A stretch of 64,000 nt of DNA from Methanobrevibacter ruminantium M1 (GCF_000024185.1 NC_013790.1:2865613-2929612); one strand, 5' to 3'; positions 28,501 to 38,520 are shown, counted from the stretch's first letter. Made by a program: numbers and translations. The notes: generated by a model from the letters alone, not told the origin.

Positions 28501-29270
28501 ACGCCCCAGGAGAGTTTCCAACCAAAAAGAGCCAAAAGGACTATATCAAAAAGAATAAGAATTGGGATTACCTCACTGTGCAAAGCGATTATGTTGCAGA
28601 GATAAGCAGAACATGTTTTAAATATGAAAAGGACTTCTTAAAATTTGGATATCCTCGAACAGACATATTATATACAAAAAACAATAAGGAAGACATTCAA
28701 TCAATAAAAGAAAGGATGGGGCTTCCATCAGATAAGAAAGTAATCCTTTATGCCCCTACATGGCGCTTTAAAAACAATTTTGACTTGATGCTGGATTTGA
28801 AGTCCTTTAAGGAAAGCCTGAAGGATGAATACATATTGATTCTCAGATTGCATCACTTTTCAGCGGGAGGCTGGAAACAGCCTCTGGATGATGATTTCGT
28901 ATATGACTTTTCAGGATATGGCTCAATCGAGGAGCTGTATCTGATTTCAGATATTCTAATAACCGATTACTCCTCTGTAATGTTTGATTATGCCATTTTA
29001 GACAGGCCAATAATACTGTTTGCATATGATTTGGAAGAATATGATGAAAAGCTTAGGGGATTCTATATGGATATTGAATCAAATAAGCCTGGACCTATTT
29101 TACATAGCTCAAAAGAGGTTGAGGAAGCCATTTTAAATATTGAAAAGACTGAAATGAAATATAAGGATTTAAGAAGAAGCTTCAAAGAAAGATTTAATCA
29201 GTATGAATGTGAAAACTCATCAGAGAAAATATTTAATAAAGTGATAGATAAAAAGAAGAATAAGAAATAA
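25596..29270 (+). CDS. GT2 glycosyltransferase fused to TagF-like glycerophosphotransferase, paralogue
   Basis: 1224 residues with the same plan as the divergent gene at 21350: GT-A domain (IDDGSTDSS, FLDSDD, about 1-230), beta-rich middle part, and C-terminal glycerophosphotransferase domain with MHGTPLKTIGLD (about 957), YAPTWRFKN and ITDYSSVMFDYAILDRP (about 1125). The N- and C-terminal domains are close to those of the paralogue, while the middle has diverged. A Glu/Lys/Asn-rich insert (about 748-805) precedes the last domain. The start has GGAG eight bases upstream. It probably builds a phosphate-linked surface polymer; donor and acceptor are inferred from the family only. Confidence 0.87.
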   Translation: MKTRVSVIIPIYNVYEFLEECLESVVNQTINDMELTDGYERNLQIILIDDGSTDSSPIIAKEYAQNYENIEYHHEVNQGLGHARNYGCEFAEGDYIIFLDSDDKLSPNAYEWMYKTAIRNDSDMTIGGFWRFNSKKYKISNINKIAFNGNKEKTHISESPELFYDTTAWNKLIKHSFWKKHNFQFPEGILYEDIPVTIPMHFLANNVSIVYENCYLWRIREGKSKSITQTTTEIKNLEDRLYVMGLVDKFFDENVDDERLRHVKTMKWLKTDLLIFIRKLRSMDKEQGYKIMSLIRDYIQNNIDADEFKYLNEYERLKYEYLMDDEIDKIVSILNFKAENIKETKVYQKNGHIMFNADKEVFKQSPFYIDQYIRERYNRKYIQDIEIRDDGFLIRGFMLIPGLDIKNFKDREHRFHLTNANSHKKIKIDSEDVETGNISSFNIRFGRGFSYDAAGYKIFIPFSKICDDEDFFGENRISVDFKLNGIYQSPFLSYEKKELCQNFFLGYAKKDIRQKTNMKAVIYKNTYFLIRYTLKDEIIIEALPLKNYFKEIRLDENVLKLDSDHIGNLYIYYEADSINEEEKIAFEYDNEDKSYQIDIRKLKKKPGKILCDGENSIYKSKELILLDSKYGQCLISTLNDYYLDIYYFDSLTQVLDIRQNRDRIDIDAKLYSNRFNETRSTYKADRIKTAKLYFKDDSSKENYILSDGMIDRQTGDIKFSIDFSNKEITKNLYEKIHDLYVEYAYDETSTEEEAIVNKEVDESEYDSVSKEEKENNKIEKTENEPVPVEGRNNKINEESRFSTELYLFKGDDKTISKSYYEYKVYHDLKGFLKLKVLKRWPVYEDTPGKRLKHSQISYKLFSKLPINKKRIMFESIWGGKYSCNPRYLYEYIDENYPHYECIWSFKDEHYPIKGNGKCVRRSSLKYLYYLATSKYLINNVNFKKHFIKRKGQVEIQTMHGTPLKTIGLDAPGEFPTKKSQKDYIKKNKNWDYLTVQSDYVAEISRTCFKYEKDFLKFGYPRTDILYTKNNKEDIQSIKERMGLPSDKKVILYAPTWRFKNNFDLMLDLKSFKESLKDEYILILRLHHFSAGGWKQPLDDDFVYDFSGYGSIEELYLISDILITDYSSVMFDYAILDRPIILFAYDLEEYDEKLRGFYMDIESNKPGPILHSSKEVEEAILNIEKTEMKYKDLRRSFKERFNQYECENSSEKIFNKVIDKKKNKK

Positions 29271-29402
29271 TAAGAAGTTTTATTAAAATAAATAAAATGC
29301 AAAAATAAATAAAATGCAATATTGCAATAATTATTAAAAGATATGAATAAAGAGAATGTTAAAAACCTAAAAAAGAATTAAAAAGCGTTTAAAGGTGTTT
29401 AT

Positions 29403-31493
29403 ATGCAAGATCCTAAGATTTCTGTAATTATTCCAATATATAATACAGAAGACTATATCGAAGAGACATTACTGTCTGTAATTAATCAAACAATCTTTGA
29501 TGAGATAGAGGTCATCATAGTTGACGATGAGTCAACAGACAATTCAAAATACATCATAGAGAAATATGCATTGGACTACAGCAATATTCAAGTTTTCCAT
29601 CAAAAGAATGAAGGGCAGGGAATATCACGGAATTATGGCCTATCAAAATCCAAAGGAGAATATATCCACTTTTTAGACTCTGATGATTATCTGCCACCAA
29701 CAGCATATGAAACACTATATAATATGGCCTTAAAGAATGAAAGCGATATTGTCATAGGAAATGTCTTAAGATTTGCATTATACAACGTATGGGAAGAGAG
29801 CCTTTATAAAAATGCATATAATGACTTTGATGAAGACATTGCCATCATGAGCTTAAACGAAAGGCCTTCCATATTATGGGATACCCTTGTAACAAATAAG
29901 TTATTCAATAGGGAATTCCTGATTAGGAAGAATATAAGATTCCCAAACAAAAAAATATCATTCCAAGACATTCCATTTTCACTGGAAAGTTATATCTTAG
30001 CTGATTCAATCTCATTTTCAAAGGAAATCTTCCACTATTGGAGATTGAGATCCAATCAAAGCTCCGTCACACAGCAGGACAAGAGCCTAAAGAACATTAA
30101 GGACCGCCTTGAAATCTTAAGAATTGTGCAAAATCTCTTGGAAAAGTACGAAGTTGAAGAGGAGATAAGGAATTATGAGTATTCAAAATGGCTGAATCAT
30201 GACTTGAAATTCTTTTTGAAAAGGTTCAACTATTATCCTAAGGAATATCATGAAGAATTGTTTGAAGAGGTCTATGGGATAGTTAAAATAATACCAGATG
30301 CGCTGATAGACAGCTTGAATTCATATAAGAAGGTTCTTTTCACCATGATAAGAAATAAGGATTATGAGAATTTCCTCCTGTTTGCACCTTTGGAAAATGA
30401 GCTATACAAGAATCCTGAAATTCCATCGTTTTTAAATGATGAATATAAGTCCTATTTCGATTTTGAAAAAGCGATGGAAGAGGAGGAATTGAATATAGAA
30501 TTGCTGGACTTTAAAAATGATAATGATAACTTATACATAGATTTTGATGGCTACCTTAATTACTTATCACCGAATGATAATTACAAGATTATAGCAAAGC
30601 TAGTTGATGAGAATGATTATGAAAATCCTCTTTTAGTAAATCATTTGGAAAATAAGCAAATAGCCATTCCATTTTATTTGCTGAAGGATAAGAAGCGTGC
30701 CCAAATTAAGGTCATTTATGAATTTGAAAGCTTCAAAAAAACTGCATATCTCAAAAACAGACATAGAAAATCCATTGAAAGAGAAAAGTTCTTTATAGAT
30801 TTGGATTTAGGTAAAAATTCCTATTTATATTTAGATATACGTGAAAAAAACATAGAAAATTATATTGACATTATTGATATATCATTCAATTCCAAGGAAT
30901 TTACAATAAAAGCCAAATCAAAAAAGTCGATTGATAAAATATCAATGGAAAATATAATTAGCTTCGAAAAAATAGCATATCCAATATACGATTTAAAATA
31001 TGAAGAGAATGAAGATAATAATTTAAAAAATGAAGAGAATGGAGAATATACGTTTAAATTTAAAATACCTTATTATGATATTCTCAAATCAGCAGTTAAA
31101 AAATGGGAATTGAACTGTGATGAATACTTTAATTCAATAAAGCTATCCGAAACATTTGAATTTTTCACTGAAACCTATAAGATTAAATTTGTAAATACAA
31201 GAAATAAGATTTTGATCGAAAATGAAATATTTAATCCAATTAAAATGATTTATGCCTTAAATCACGAAAATACTGATCTTAAATTGAATATCAAGACATT
31301 GAAGGGTGAAAACAGTAGATTAAATAAAGAGATTAAAAAGACCAATGAAAAGAATGAGATCCTGAATGAAGAAAATAAAAAGCTTATTGATAAAAACAAG
31401 ACCTTAAATAAGGAAAATAAAAAATTGAATAAGAAAATAGAGGAATATAAATCCAGGAAAGTGGTTAAAATAGTGGATAGTTTAAAGAATTAA
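29403..31493 (+). CDS. GT2 glycosyltransferase with C-terminal coiled coil
   Basis: 696 residues. The N-terminal GT-A domain (about 1-220: VIIPIYNTEDYIEET, VDDESTDNS, FLDSDDYLPP) resembles those of the two large fusions. The glycerophosphotransferase domain is missing; the protein instead goes through a beta-rich middle part into a Lys/Glu/Asn coiled coil (about 620-690) of ENKKL-type heptads. The second acidic motif reads DDESTD rather than DDGSTD. A GGTG site lies six bases before the start. It follows the gene at 25596 on the same strand with a 132 bp gap, so they may be co-transcribed. The coiled coil may hold it in a complex with a partner enzyme. Confidence 0.82.
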   Translation: MQDPKISVIIPIYNTEDYIEETLLSVINQTIFDEIEVIIVDDESTDNSKYIIEKYALDYSNIQVFHQKNEGQGISRNYGLSKSKGEYIHFLDSDDYLPPTAYETLYNMALKNESDIVIGNVLRFALYNVWEESLYKNAYNDFDEDIAIMSLNERPSILWDTLVTNKLFNREFLIRKNIRFPNKKISFQDIPFSLESYILADSISFSKEIFHYWRLRSNQSSVTQQDKSLKNIKDRLEILRIVQNLLEKYEVEEEIRNYEYSKWLNHDLKFFLKRFNYYPKEYHEELFEEVYGIVKIIPDALIDSLNSYKKVLFTMIRNKDYENFLLFAPLENELYKNPEIPSFLNDEYKSYFDFEKAMEEEELNIELLDFKNDNDNLYIDFDGYLNYLSPNDNYKIIAKLVDENDYENPLLVNHLENKQIAIPFYLLKDKKRAQIKVIYEFESFKKTAYLKNRHRKSIEREKFFIDLDLGKNSYLYLDIREKNIENYIDIIDISFNSKEFTIKAKSKKSIDKISMENIISFEKIAYPIYDLKYEENEDNNLKNEENGEYTFKFKIPYYDILKSAVKKWELNCDEYFNSIKLSETFEFFTETYKIKFVNTRNKILIENEIFNPIKMIYALNHENTDLKLNIKTLKGENSRLNKEIKKTNEKNEILNEENKKLIDKNKTLNKENKKLNKKIEEYKSRKVVKIVDSLKN

Positions 31494-31631
31494 TAATCCA
31501 TTATTAGGGCAGAACTAAATAAAACATCCGAATCCCTTACTTAATCAAAAGACTTTAAATAGTAAAATAAAATTATTTGGCAATAATCAATAAAAAAAAT
31601 TAGTTAATAATCCAAAATAATAATTAATAAA

Positions 31632-32751
31632 CTATTTAGCACCGATAATCCTATTTAAATATGGAACTCTATTTAATAGAGCCAATAGAGCCCAAGATGT
31701 TCCTAATGTGCAAACAAAGACTAAAAGCAAGGTTACTTTAAATGGAGCATGTTTTAAAAATATTATAATAAAGATATTCATAATAAATTCATGGCATAAA
31801 TAAATCCCATAGCTATATTTTGCAATTGAGAAAGATGCTCTTCTAAAAAAACCATTTTCCTTATGGAAGATTTTAAGCTCTTTTTTATCAATGACCTTAT
31901 AAAGGGTGAAAATTCCAACTACTTCAATCGCTAAAAGAATAGAATATCTATCAAAGACATACATTCCCTCTGGACTAGATAGGAAATATGAACATAGCAT
32001 TATAACAATCATTCCAATCAATAAGAAAGCTAATGCATATGGAAGGCTATTGAATATTTTTCTATCCGTATGCCTTAAATAATATCCTAATACCACCATG
32101 CCTATTGGTCCTGTAAAGTAGGTCAAGGTAACAGGGAATCCGATCAATAAAGTATTGTCAAAAATGCAAGTAATTAGCCAAATAGCCAAGAAATATTCAA
32201 CTTCCCTAATTGAACAATCCTTAATCCATCTATTGAAAATAGGCATGATTAAATAAGTGCCTAATATCATCCAAAAGAACCAATATTGTCCATACCACCA
32301 ATTAAGACCTAAAAAAGAGCTTTTAATAAAATCCCATGAATAAATATTATATAAAGGAATGTGATATGCCGAAAAAAAGTTTTAATAAATCGGGATTGAA
32401 ATAAACTGCAACTAACATTATGGAAATTAATAATGTGGCCCAGAACAGATACGGATAGGTAATTCTTGGAATTCTTTTGCCTAAAAAAGACTTGATGTCC
32501 CAATCACGCCCTAAGGACAAGGCTCCAGAGAGCATTAAAAATATATCAACACCGCATCTGCAGCAAGTCCCTAAAAAATCAGTTATAAACCAATTTAAAG
32601 AAGGAATTAATGAATATTCTGGAATTACAACCCAATTCACTCTATTGAATAAGTGCCATAATATTACAGTTATGATTGCTAATGCACGCAAATAATCTAA
32701 ATACACAATTCGTTTTTTCTTAGGTTCTTTTTTATTTTCTACAATCGTCAT
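31632..32751 (-). pseudogene. Acyltransferase-3 family protein, frameshift in a 7-base A/T run
   Basis: The first part (YLDYLRALAIITVILWH..., CGVDIFLMLSGALSLGRD, ...YLFWATLLIS) is open to a stop at 32347. The rest (WWYGQYWFFWMILGTYLIMPIFN... to LNRVPYLNRIIGAK) continues in another frame. The frames meet at seven A bases on the plus strand (32372-32378). Removing one gives a continuous protein of 372 residues, the normal length for this family of surface O-acyltransferases. Both halves are well conserved, so the change is recent, phase-variable, or a sequencing error. It is a relative of the intact gene at 20096 and flanks the same glycosyltransferase group on the other side. Confidence 0.82.
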
Positions 32752-33158
32752 GTTATCATTAAATAAAAAAAATATATCGACTATATAAACTTTTATAAAA
32801 ATTTAATCCTTTAAAATTGCTTTATTTTTCATAATATAAATATATATCGATTAAACTTAAATCTAATTTGTATTAATCGAGTTAAGTCATTTAAACGTAA
32901 AGAAATATCAATAGTAAGATACTTGCATTTCATCATTTAAAGACATTTTTAAAACCAGCAAACTTTTAAAATAAATTTGAATCTAACCAAGATAATAAAT
33001 AATAGAATCAATAAATATATTTATTGATAAACTGATAGTACTTAAAGCTAAAGCAACTACAAAAAATATTGACAAATATCCAATAGAACTCTAAGAGGGG
33101 AATTAGAGAATAATTAAAAAAAATAATTCTAAAACAAAATAATAAATAAAGGAGAATA
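32752..33158. other. Gap without gene
   Basis: 407 bp, very AT-rich, between the divergent acyltransferase and purE genes. It must hold both promoters. I see no gene, repeat or convincing structure; AAAGGAG just before 33159 is the purE ribosome binding site. Confidence 0.6.
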
Positions 33159-34166
33159 ATGATGATTCCTAAAGTTATGATAATTCTTGGAAGTGCATCT
33201 GATAAGGATATAGCAATGAAATCCATAAAGATTTTGGAAAAGCTTCAGATTCCATATAGCTTAAAAGTGGCATCTGCTCATAGAACCCACGATAAGGTTA
33301 AAAAGCTTGTTAAAGATGCAACAGATAAAGGCGTAGAAGTATTTATAGGAATAGCCGGACTTGCAGCACACTTGCCTGGCGCTATAGCTGCATATACCCA
33401 CAGGCCAGTCATTGGAGTTCCTGTTGACGGAGCTGTGGGAGGTCTTGATGCATTGTATGCATGTGTCCAAATGCCGTTTCCTACAGCGGTTACAACTGTT
33501 GGAATAAACAGGGGAGACAATGCAGCAATCCTTGCCGGAGAAATCATTGCAAGCTATGACGAAAAGGTTGGTCAAAACATTTCCGATTTAAGGGTTGAAT
33601 ATCAGGAAAAGGTTGAAGCAGGTGAAAAGGAGCTTATCGAAAGCATTGAAGGGGAATACTTCCAAAAAGACTTCTTGGAAGAAGAAAAATACGAAAAGAT
33701 AGAGTTTGAAGAGCTTGATGACACTCCAGATGTTATGATCCTTGCAGGAAGCTATTCAGATATGGAAATAGCTAAAAATGTAGCGATACTACTTGAAAGA
33801 ATGCGAATAAATTATAAACTTGATTATATTTCTCCAATAAGACATGCTAAGGATTTTGAATCATATATGAGTAAAAGAAACAATGCTAAAATATTCATTG
33901 CAATAAGTGGCCTGTCTGCACTTGTAGCAGGAAGTGTTGTAGCACTTACTGAAAAGCCAGTGATTGGGGTTCCTTGTTCTAAGAAATTAAATGGCCAGGA
34001 TGCATTGCTGACTATGGCAAACATGCCACCTGGAGTTCCTGTTGGAACCGTTGGAATTGATAATGGTAGGAATGCTGCAATAGTTGCTGGAGAAATCCTT
34101 GCAATATCCAATAAGGAGATAGAAGAGAACTTAAAATGGATAAAGTATAAGAATGCTGATTTATAA
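33159..34166 (+). CDS. purE: Tandem PurE protein, N5-carboxyaminoimidazole ribonucleotide mutase-like
   Basis: 335 residues made of two PurE domains. The first (1-155) has ILGSASDKDI, VASAHRTHDK, IGIAGLAAHLPG and GVPVDGAVGGLDALYACVQMP, all typical of the purine-pathway enzyme that makes CAIR. The second (about 185-330) keeps the fold signature AGSYSDMEIAK, FIAISGLSALVAG and GVPCSKKLNGQDALL, but has ISPIRHAKDF where SAHR should be, so it may be structural. Tandem PurE proteins occur in other methanogens. GGAG lies before a double ATG (33159 and 33162). It is followed by ubiD-like and gpsA genes on the same strand. Confidence 0.9.
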   Translation: MMIPKVMIILGSASDKDIAMKSIKILEKLQIPYSLKVASAHRTHDKVKKLVKDATDKGVEVFIGIAGLAAHLPGAIAAYTHRPVIGVPVDGAVGGLDALYACVQMPFPTAVTTVGINRGDNAAILAGEIIASYDEKVGQNISDLRVEYQEKVEAGEKELIESIEGEYFQKDFLEEEKYEKIEFEELDDTPDVMILAGSYSDMEIAKNVAILLERMRINYKLDYISPIRHAKDFESYMSKRNNAKIFIAISGLSALVAGSVVALTEKPVIGVPCSKKLNGQDALLTMANMPPGVPVGTVGIDNGRNAAIVAGEILAISNKEIEENLKWIKYKNADL

Positions 34167-34335
34167 TCTTAAAATCAGCAATAAAATTCTATAAAAAACT
34201 ATGTATGCTTATTTATGAAAAAAAGATAGAAAAGAGCTAAAACTATACATGCTTATTAACAAATGACAGTAAAAAAAAGATTTGATAAACAATAATATTG
34301 ACTGAAATACTAAAAAGAAGATTAGAGGGAATTAA

Positions 34336-35598
34336 ATGGCAGAAGAATTAAACATTATTCAAATTGATGAAGAGCTAGATGCTGAATATGAAGCTGCAAA
34401 GGTGCTTCGCAAGTATCCAAAGGATACAGTCATGCTAAACAATATAAAAGGATACGACATTCCAGTTGTCTCCGGTATCTGCAATACAAGGGAAAAGATA
34501 GCACAGTCCCTTGGATGTCAGGTTGATGAAATATTATACAAGATAATTGATGGAATGAACAATCCAACTCCAATCACCAAATTCATAGACCTTAAGGATG
34601 AATACGACAGCAAAAGAGTGGATTTAGGAAAGATCCCAATACTCACCCACTATAAACGTGACGGAGGGGCATACATTACTGCAGGGGTTGTCTTTGCAAA
34701 GGACCCTGAAACAGGGATTCAAAACGCTTCAATCCATAGGATGCTTGTTCTGGAAAAGAACAAATTAGCTATTAGAATCGTCCCAAGAAACCTTTACACC
34801 TATTTCCAAAAGGCAAAGGATATGGGAAAAGACCTAGATATCTCCATTGCAATTGGAATGGAGCCTTCCATACTTCTTGCATGTACAACTTCAATTCCAA
34901 TCGATGCAGATGAAATGGAAGTTGCAAACAGGTTCAAGAATGGAGAATTGGAACTTGTAAACTGTAAAAACGGAATAAAGGTTCCAGAAGCAGACATTAT
35001 CTTTGAAGGTAAGATATTGATTGATGAGACCGCTCCTGAAGGACCATTTGTAGACTTGACTGACACTTATGACTATGTTAGAGAAGAGCCTGTAATCAAA
35101 TTAAGCAAGATGTATCTTAAAAAGGAAAATCCAATGTATCATGCAATTCTTCCTGCCGGATTCGAGCACAAGCTTCTTCAAGGAATGCCGCAAGAGCCTA
35201 GAATATTCAATGCAGTCAAGAACACAGTTCCTACCGTGCAGAATGTAGTGCTTACCGAAGGAGGCTGCTGCTGGTTGCATGCTGCTGTAAGCATCAAGAA
35301 GCAAACCGAAGGAGATGGAAAGAACATTATAATGGCTGCACTCGCTGCACATCCATCATTAAAGCATGTTGTTGTAGTTGATGAGGATGTAAATATATTT
35401 GACCCACAGGATATTGAATATGCAATAGCTACACGTGTAAAAGGTGATGATGATATAATTATTGTACCTAAGGCAAGAGGTTCTTCCTTAGATCCAAAGG
35501 CTTCAGAAATAGATGGAACCACTACAAAAGTAGGTGTAGATGCCACTAAATCAATTTTAGAACCACATAAGTTCGAAAGAGTAAGCTTTAGTGAGTAA
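34336..35598 (+). CDS. ubiD: UbiD family decarboxylase, probable anhydromevalonate phosphate decarboxylase
   Basis: 420 residues, a normal UbiD length. Family stretches include [67 protein letters not shown] and [20 protein letters not shown]. UbiD enzymes use prenylated FMN to remove carboxyl groups. In archaea the member of this group acts in the modified mevalonate pathway, turning anhydromevalonate phosphate into isopentenyl phosphate for ether lipids. That assignment rests on the family, not on a motif I can check here. GAGGGA lies before the start. A DUF35 protein often tied to the same pathway is at 50112. Confidence 0.87.
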   Translation: MAEELNIIQIDEELDAEYEAAKVLRKYPKDTVMLNNIKGYDIPVVSGICNTREKIAQSLGCQVDEILYKIIDGMNNPTPITKFIDLKDEYDSKRVDLGKIPILTHYKRDGGAYITAGVVFAKDPETGIQNASIHRMLVLEKNKLAIRIVPRNLYTYFQKAKDMGKDLDISIAIGMEPSILLACTTSIPIDADEMEVANRFKNGELELVNCKNGIKVPEADIIFEGKILIDETAPEGPFVDLTDTYDYVREEPVIKLSKMYLKKENPMYHAILPAGFEHKLLQGMPQEPRIFNAVKNTVPTVQNVVLTEGGCCWLHAAVSIKKQTEGDGKNIIMAALAAHPSLKHVVVVDEDVNIFDPQDIEYAIATRVKGDDDIIIVPKARGSSLDPKASEIDGTTTKVGVDATKSILEPHKFERVSFSE

Positions 35599-35669
35599 AA
35601 AAAAAGGAAAGTCTTGGGAGAAAGCCAAAACAATTCAAGGATTTAAAGATTAAAAAAATAGGTGAAAGA

Positions 35670-36641
35670 ATGGATAAGGTAGGAATTATAGGAGCAGGTA
35701 GTCTAGGTACAGCTTTAGCTCAAACAGTGGCTAATAATGTAGATACAGTTTATCTGCACTTAAGAAGAGAAGAATTAGCTAAAACAATAAATTCAACTGG
35801 ATATAACAGCGAATACTATCCAAACACTAAATTAAAAAACAATATCATAGCCACTACTGACATGAACGACTTGATTGATTGTAAGATAATATTTTTATCA
35901 ATTCCTTCATCTGCATTCAGATCAACCCTTGAAAACCTAAAAGAGGTCATTTCAGAAGATACAATACTTGTGACAACAGCAAAAGGTATTGAATATCCCT
36001 CATTGAAATCAATGGGTCGCTTGATAGAAGAATACTTTGATGAAAACTTCGTAGCCTTGTCAGGCCCTAATTTTGCATCTGAAATTGTCTTGAACCTTGC
36101 AACCGTATCAAACATTGCTTCAAGAAGCAGTGAAAATGCCATAAAGGTCAAGAAAGTCCTATCCACACCAGAATTCAAGGTAAAAATCATTGATGATGTT
36201 GTAGGCCTTGAGATATGTGGAGTCATCAAGAATATCAATGCAATAGCAAACGGTATCTGTGAAGGAATGAACATAAATGAAAACGCAAGATATGCCGTCT
36301 TGACAAAGGGCTTTGAAGATACTGGTAGGATTATAGAAGCATTTGGTGGAAAAATATCCACAGCAAGCGAATACTGTGGATTCGGAGACCTTGTGCTAAC
36401 CTCAACTTCAAGTGAAAGCAGAAACCACACCCTTGGAATGCTCTATGGCCAAAGAATCATCGTAGATGAAAAGGCAAGCGGTATAGTATTTGAGGGTAAA
36501 AACTCAATCATGGCCATAAAGGACATCTGTAATAATACCAATACTAACAGTGTGGTTGTAAACTTTGTATATGATGTAATTGTTAAACAGATTCCGCCTA
36601 AAATAGCTTTTAAAGACCTATGGAACAATATTGAGGAGTGA
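35670..36641 (+). CDS. gpsA: NAD(P)-dependent glycerol-3-phosphate dehydrogenase
   Basis: 323 residues. The N-terminal Rossmann motif is GIIGAGSLGTALA. The catalytic part shows ALSGPNFASEI, the lysine in CGVIKNINAIANGICEG, and the later FGDLVLTSTSSESRNHTLG, all as in bacterial GpsA. The enzyme interconverts dihydroxyacetone phosphate and sn-glycerol 3-phosphate. Archaeal lipids use sn-glycerol 1-phosphate, so a GpsA here would serve another purpose; the nearby TagF-like genes suggest supply of glycerol 3-phosphate for CDP-glycerol. AGGTGA sits four bases before the start, 72 bp after the ubiD-like gene. Confidence 0.9.
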   Translation: MDKVGIIGAGSLGTALAQTVANNVDTVYLHLRREELAKTINSTGYNSEYYPNTKLKNNIIATTDMNDLIDCKIIFLSIPSSAFRSTLENLKEVISEDTILVTTAKGIEYPSLKSMGRLIEEYFDENFVALSGPNFASEIVLNLATVSNIASRSSENAIKVKKVLSTPEFKVKIIDDVVGLEICGVIKNINAIANGICEGMNINENARYAVLTKGFEDTGRIIEAFGGKISTASEYCGFGDLVLTSTSSESRNHTLGMLYGQRIIVDEKASGIVFEGKNSIMAIKDICNNTNTNSVVVNFVYDVIVKQIPPKIAFKDLWNNIEE

Positions 36642-36702
36642 TTTGAAATTATTAGTTTAATTTTAATCAATCAAAATAAATATTAAAAACAATATTTATT
36701 AA

Positions 36703-37794
36703 TTAAGGCCCATAACATCCATTCTTTGTTATGGTTCCATAAGTTGCATCTGAGCTTTTTAAAAATCCACATAGATATGCGGTAGCTGTTCCTTGATAAT
36801 TTCTTATGCTTCCTCCATATCTAGTTGCAGTATTATTATTGAATGAAGAGTTTGAAATTTTAAGCACACAAGTTCCATTTAAATAAATTGCACCGCCATC
36901 TTGAGAAGCAGAATTATTACTAAATGAAGTATTTAATATATTTACATTAGATGCACCGCTTATATCATTTTTAATTATCCAAATAGCTCCTCCATTGTAT
37001 GTTGAAGATGTTCCTGTTTTATTTTTATTGAAACTACAGTTATTTATATCTATATTTGCACCATCTATTGTTATTGCTCCTCCACTTGTTGTTGCAGAAT
37101 TTTTTTCAAATGAACAATTATTGAAACAACCTTTTGACCATTCATCACAATATATTACTGCACCATGTGCTGTTGAAGAGTTATCTGAAAAGGAGCAATT
37201 TTCTAAGTAAGTATAATTGTTTGTATTTTCCACTCCATTATTTTCGCCATTTATACACAATGAACCTCCAGACTGTGCACTGTTATTTTCAAAGCTACAA
37301 TTTTTACAATACATAATATTATTATTGAAGATAGCTCCACCAAATTTTGCATAATTGTTATTGAATATACAATTGTTAAAATGTGCTTGAGATGTTTTTG
37401 CTATATATACACTACCATAATAACCATTTGTGGAGTTTAAGAATGAACAGTTATTAAAATAAGCAATAGAATTTGTAATACTAACCCTTCCATAGTTCCA
37501 AGTATTTTGGTGACCATTAATAAAATTTAAATCATAAATTTTAACGGTATTGTTATTTGCATTAATTTCCATTAAACTTGAAGTATTATTTCCATCAATG
37601 ACACACCCATTTCCAAAAATGGTTATGTTTTTATTTACTAATACACCTTTCTGTAAAAAATTACTGTCTAAATTGCTATTATACTTGTAATATCCTTCTA
37701 AGATTAATATTCCGCCATTTGCAGTATTGTTTATTTCAGTTTGTAAATCTGTAAAAGATTTTATAGTAAGCAAAATTGAATCTTCACTCATCAT
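36703..37794 (-). CDS. Beta-helix repeat protein, adhesin-like, no signal peptide
   Basis: 363 residues. After SFTDLQTEINNT...GGILILEG, the usual opening of adhesin beta-helix domains in these organisms, comes a right-handed beta-helix of NNCSF-NN and GGAI/GGSL repeats to the C-terminus. Unlike the giant adhesin it has neither signal peptide nor C-terminal anchor. The start at MMSEDS has AGGTGAT upstream. It may be the detached core of a larger adhesin, or may depend on another route of export. It lies on the opposite strand between gpsA and the nucleotidyltransferase. Confidence 0.75.
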   Translation of the reverse strand: MMSEDSILLTIKSFTDLQTEINNTANGGILILEGYYKYNSNLDSNFLQKGVLVNKNITIFGNGCVIDGNNTSSLMEINANNNTVKIYDLNFINGHQNTWNYGRVSITNSIAYFNNCSFLNSTNGYYGSVYIAKTSQAHFNNCIFNNNYAKFGGAIFNNNIMYCKNCSFENNSAQSGGSLCINGENNGVENTNNYTYLENCSFSDNSSTAHGAVIYCDEWSKGCFNNCSFEKNSATTSGGAITIDGANIDINNCSFNKNKTGTSSTYNGGAIWIIKNDISGASNVNILNTSFSNNSASQDGGAIYLNGTCVLKISNSSFNNNTATRYGGSIRNYQGTATAYLCGFLKSSDATYGTITKNGCYGP

Positions 37795-38214
37795 ATCACC
37801 TCATTTTTGATAATTAGAATTATATTATTAAGGAGGTCAGAAATATATTTTGTATCAAACCATGCTTATATTAATTATTTTCTTTGTTTGATTTATATTT
37901 TCATCTTTCCTTATATAATAATTATGTTTTTTATTTTATTTAAAAAAAATAATGCCATTCTAATCGTTAAATTTATTAATAAACTTCTACATATATTATT
38001 TTGTACCATATATTATTGTAAAAAATGATTCACAAGTTTAAATAGGAAAAGACGTCCCTAATTATAATTTTGATATATAGATATTTAAATAATTTGTTAT
38101 ATAATTTATAAAAAATAATGACTAGAAATTGTCTAAAATATGAATAAATTTAATATTTTAACAATTTTATTTAGCACCTATAATATAAAGAATATTTTTA
38201 AATCATCAAAGTTT

Positions 38215-38520
38215 TAGAATTTTATTTGGAACTTTGTAAAAGTTCGGATATTGTTTATGCTGTAAATCAAAAGAAATTATTGCAAGATGAAGATTAAATT
38301 CATTTCCTTTGGAAATAGATAGAATAGAATTAAAATAATCTTAGAAATGATATATTTAGTTATTTGAGGTTTATTGTTGATTCACTCGAACATGGTTAAA
38401 TATAATCCATAAGAAAAAAACTGTATTGCAGATTTTGTTTATGATGAATTATTAAACAGTCCTCAAAAACAGCTTTTAAAAATTTATAGAAAAATTTTGA
38501 CGAGTAATTATTTTAAATAA
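38215..38520 (+). pseudogene. Decayed protein-coding remnant
   Basis: Broken frames give protein-like pieces: ELCKSSDIVYAVNQKKLL (about 38227-38290), LNSFPLEIDRIELK in the next frame, and FVYDELLNSPQKQLLKIYRK ending in LTSNYFK before TAA at 38518. Stops and shifts interrupt them. I do not recognise the parent family. It may be chance in AT-rich DNA. The rest of the 37795-38567 gap shows nothing I can name. Confidence 0.3.

Noticed and set aside
37807-38028. 73-residue plus-strand frame
   Set aside because: Hydrophobic AT-driven sequence, poor start context and no neighbour support.
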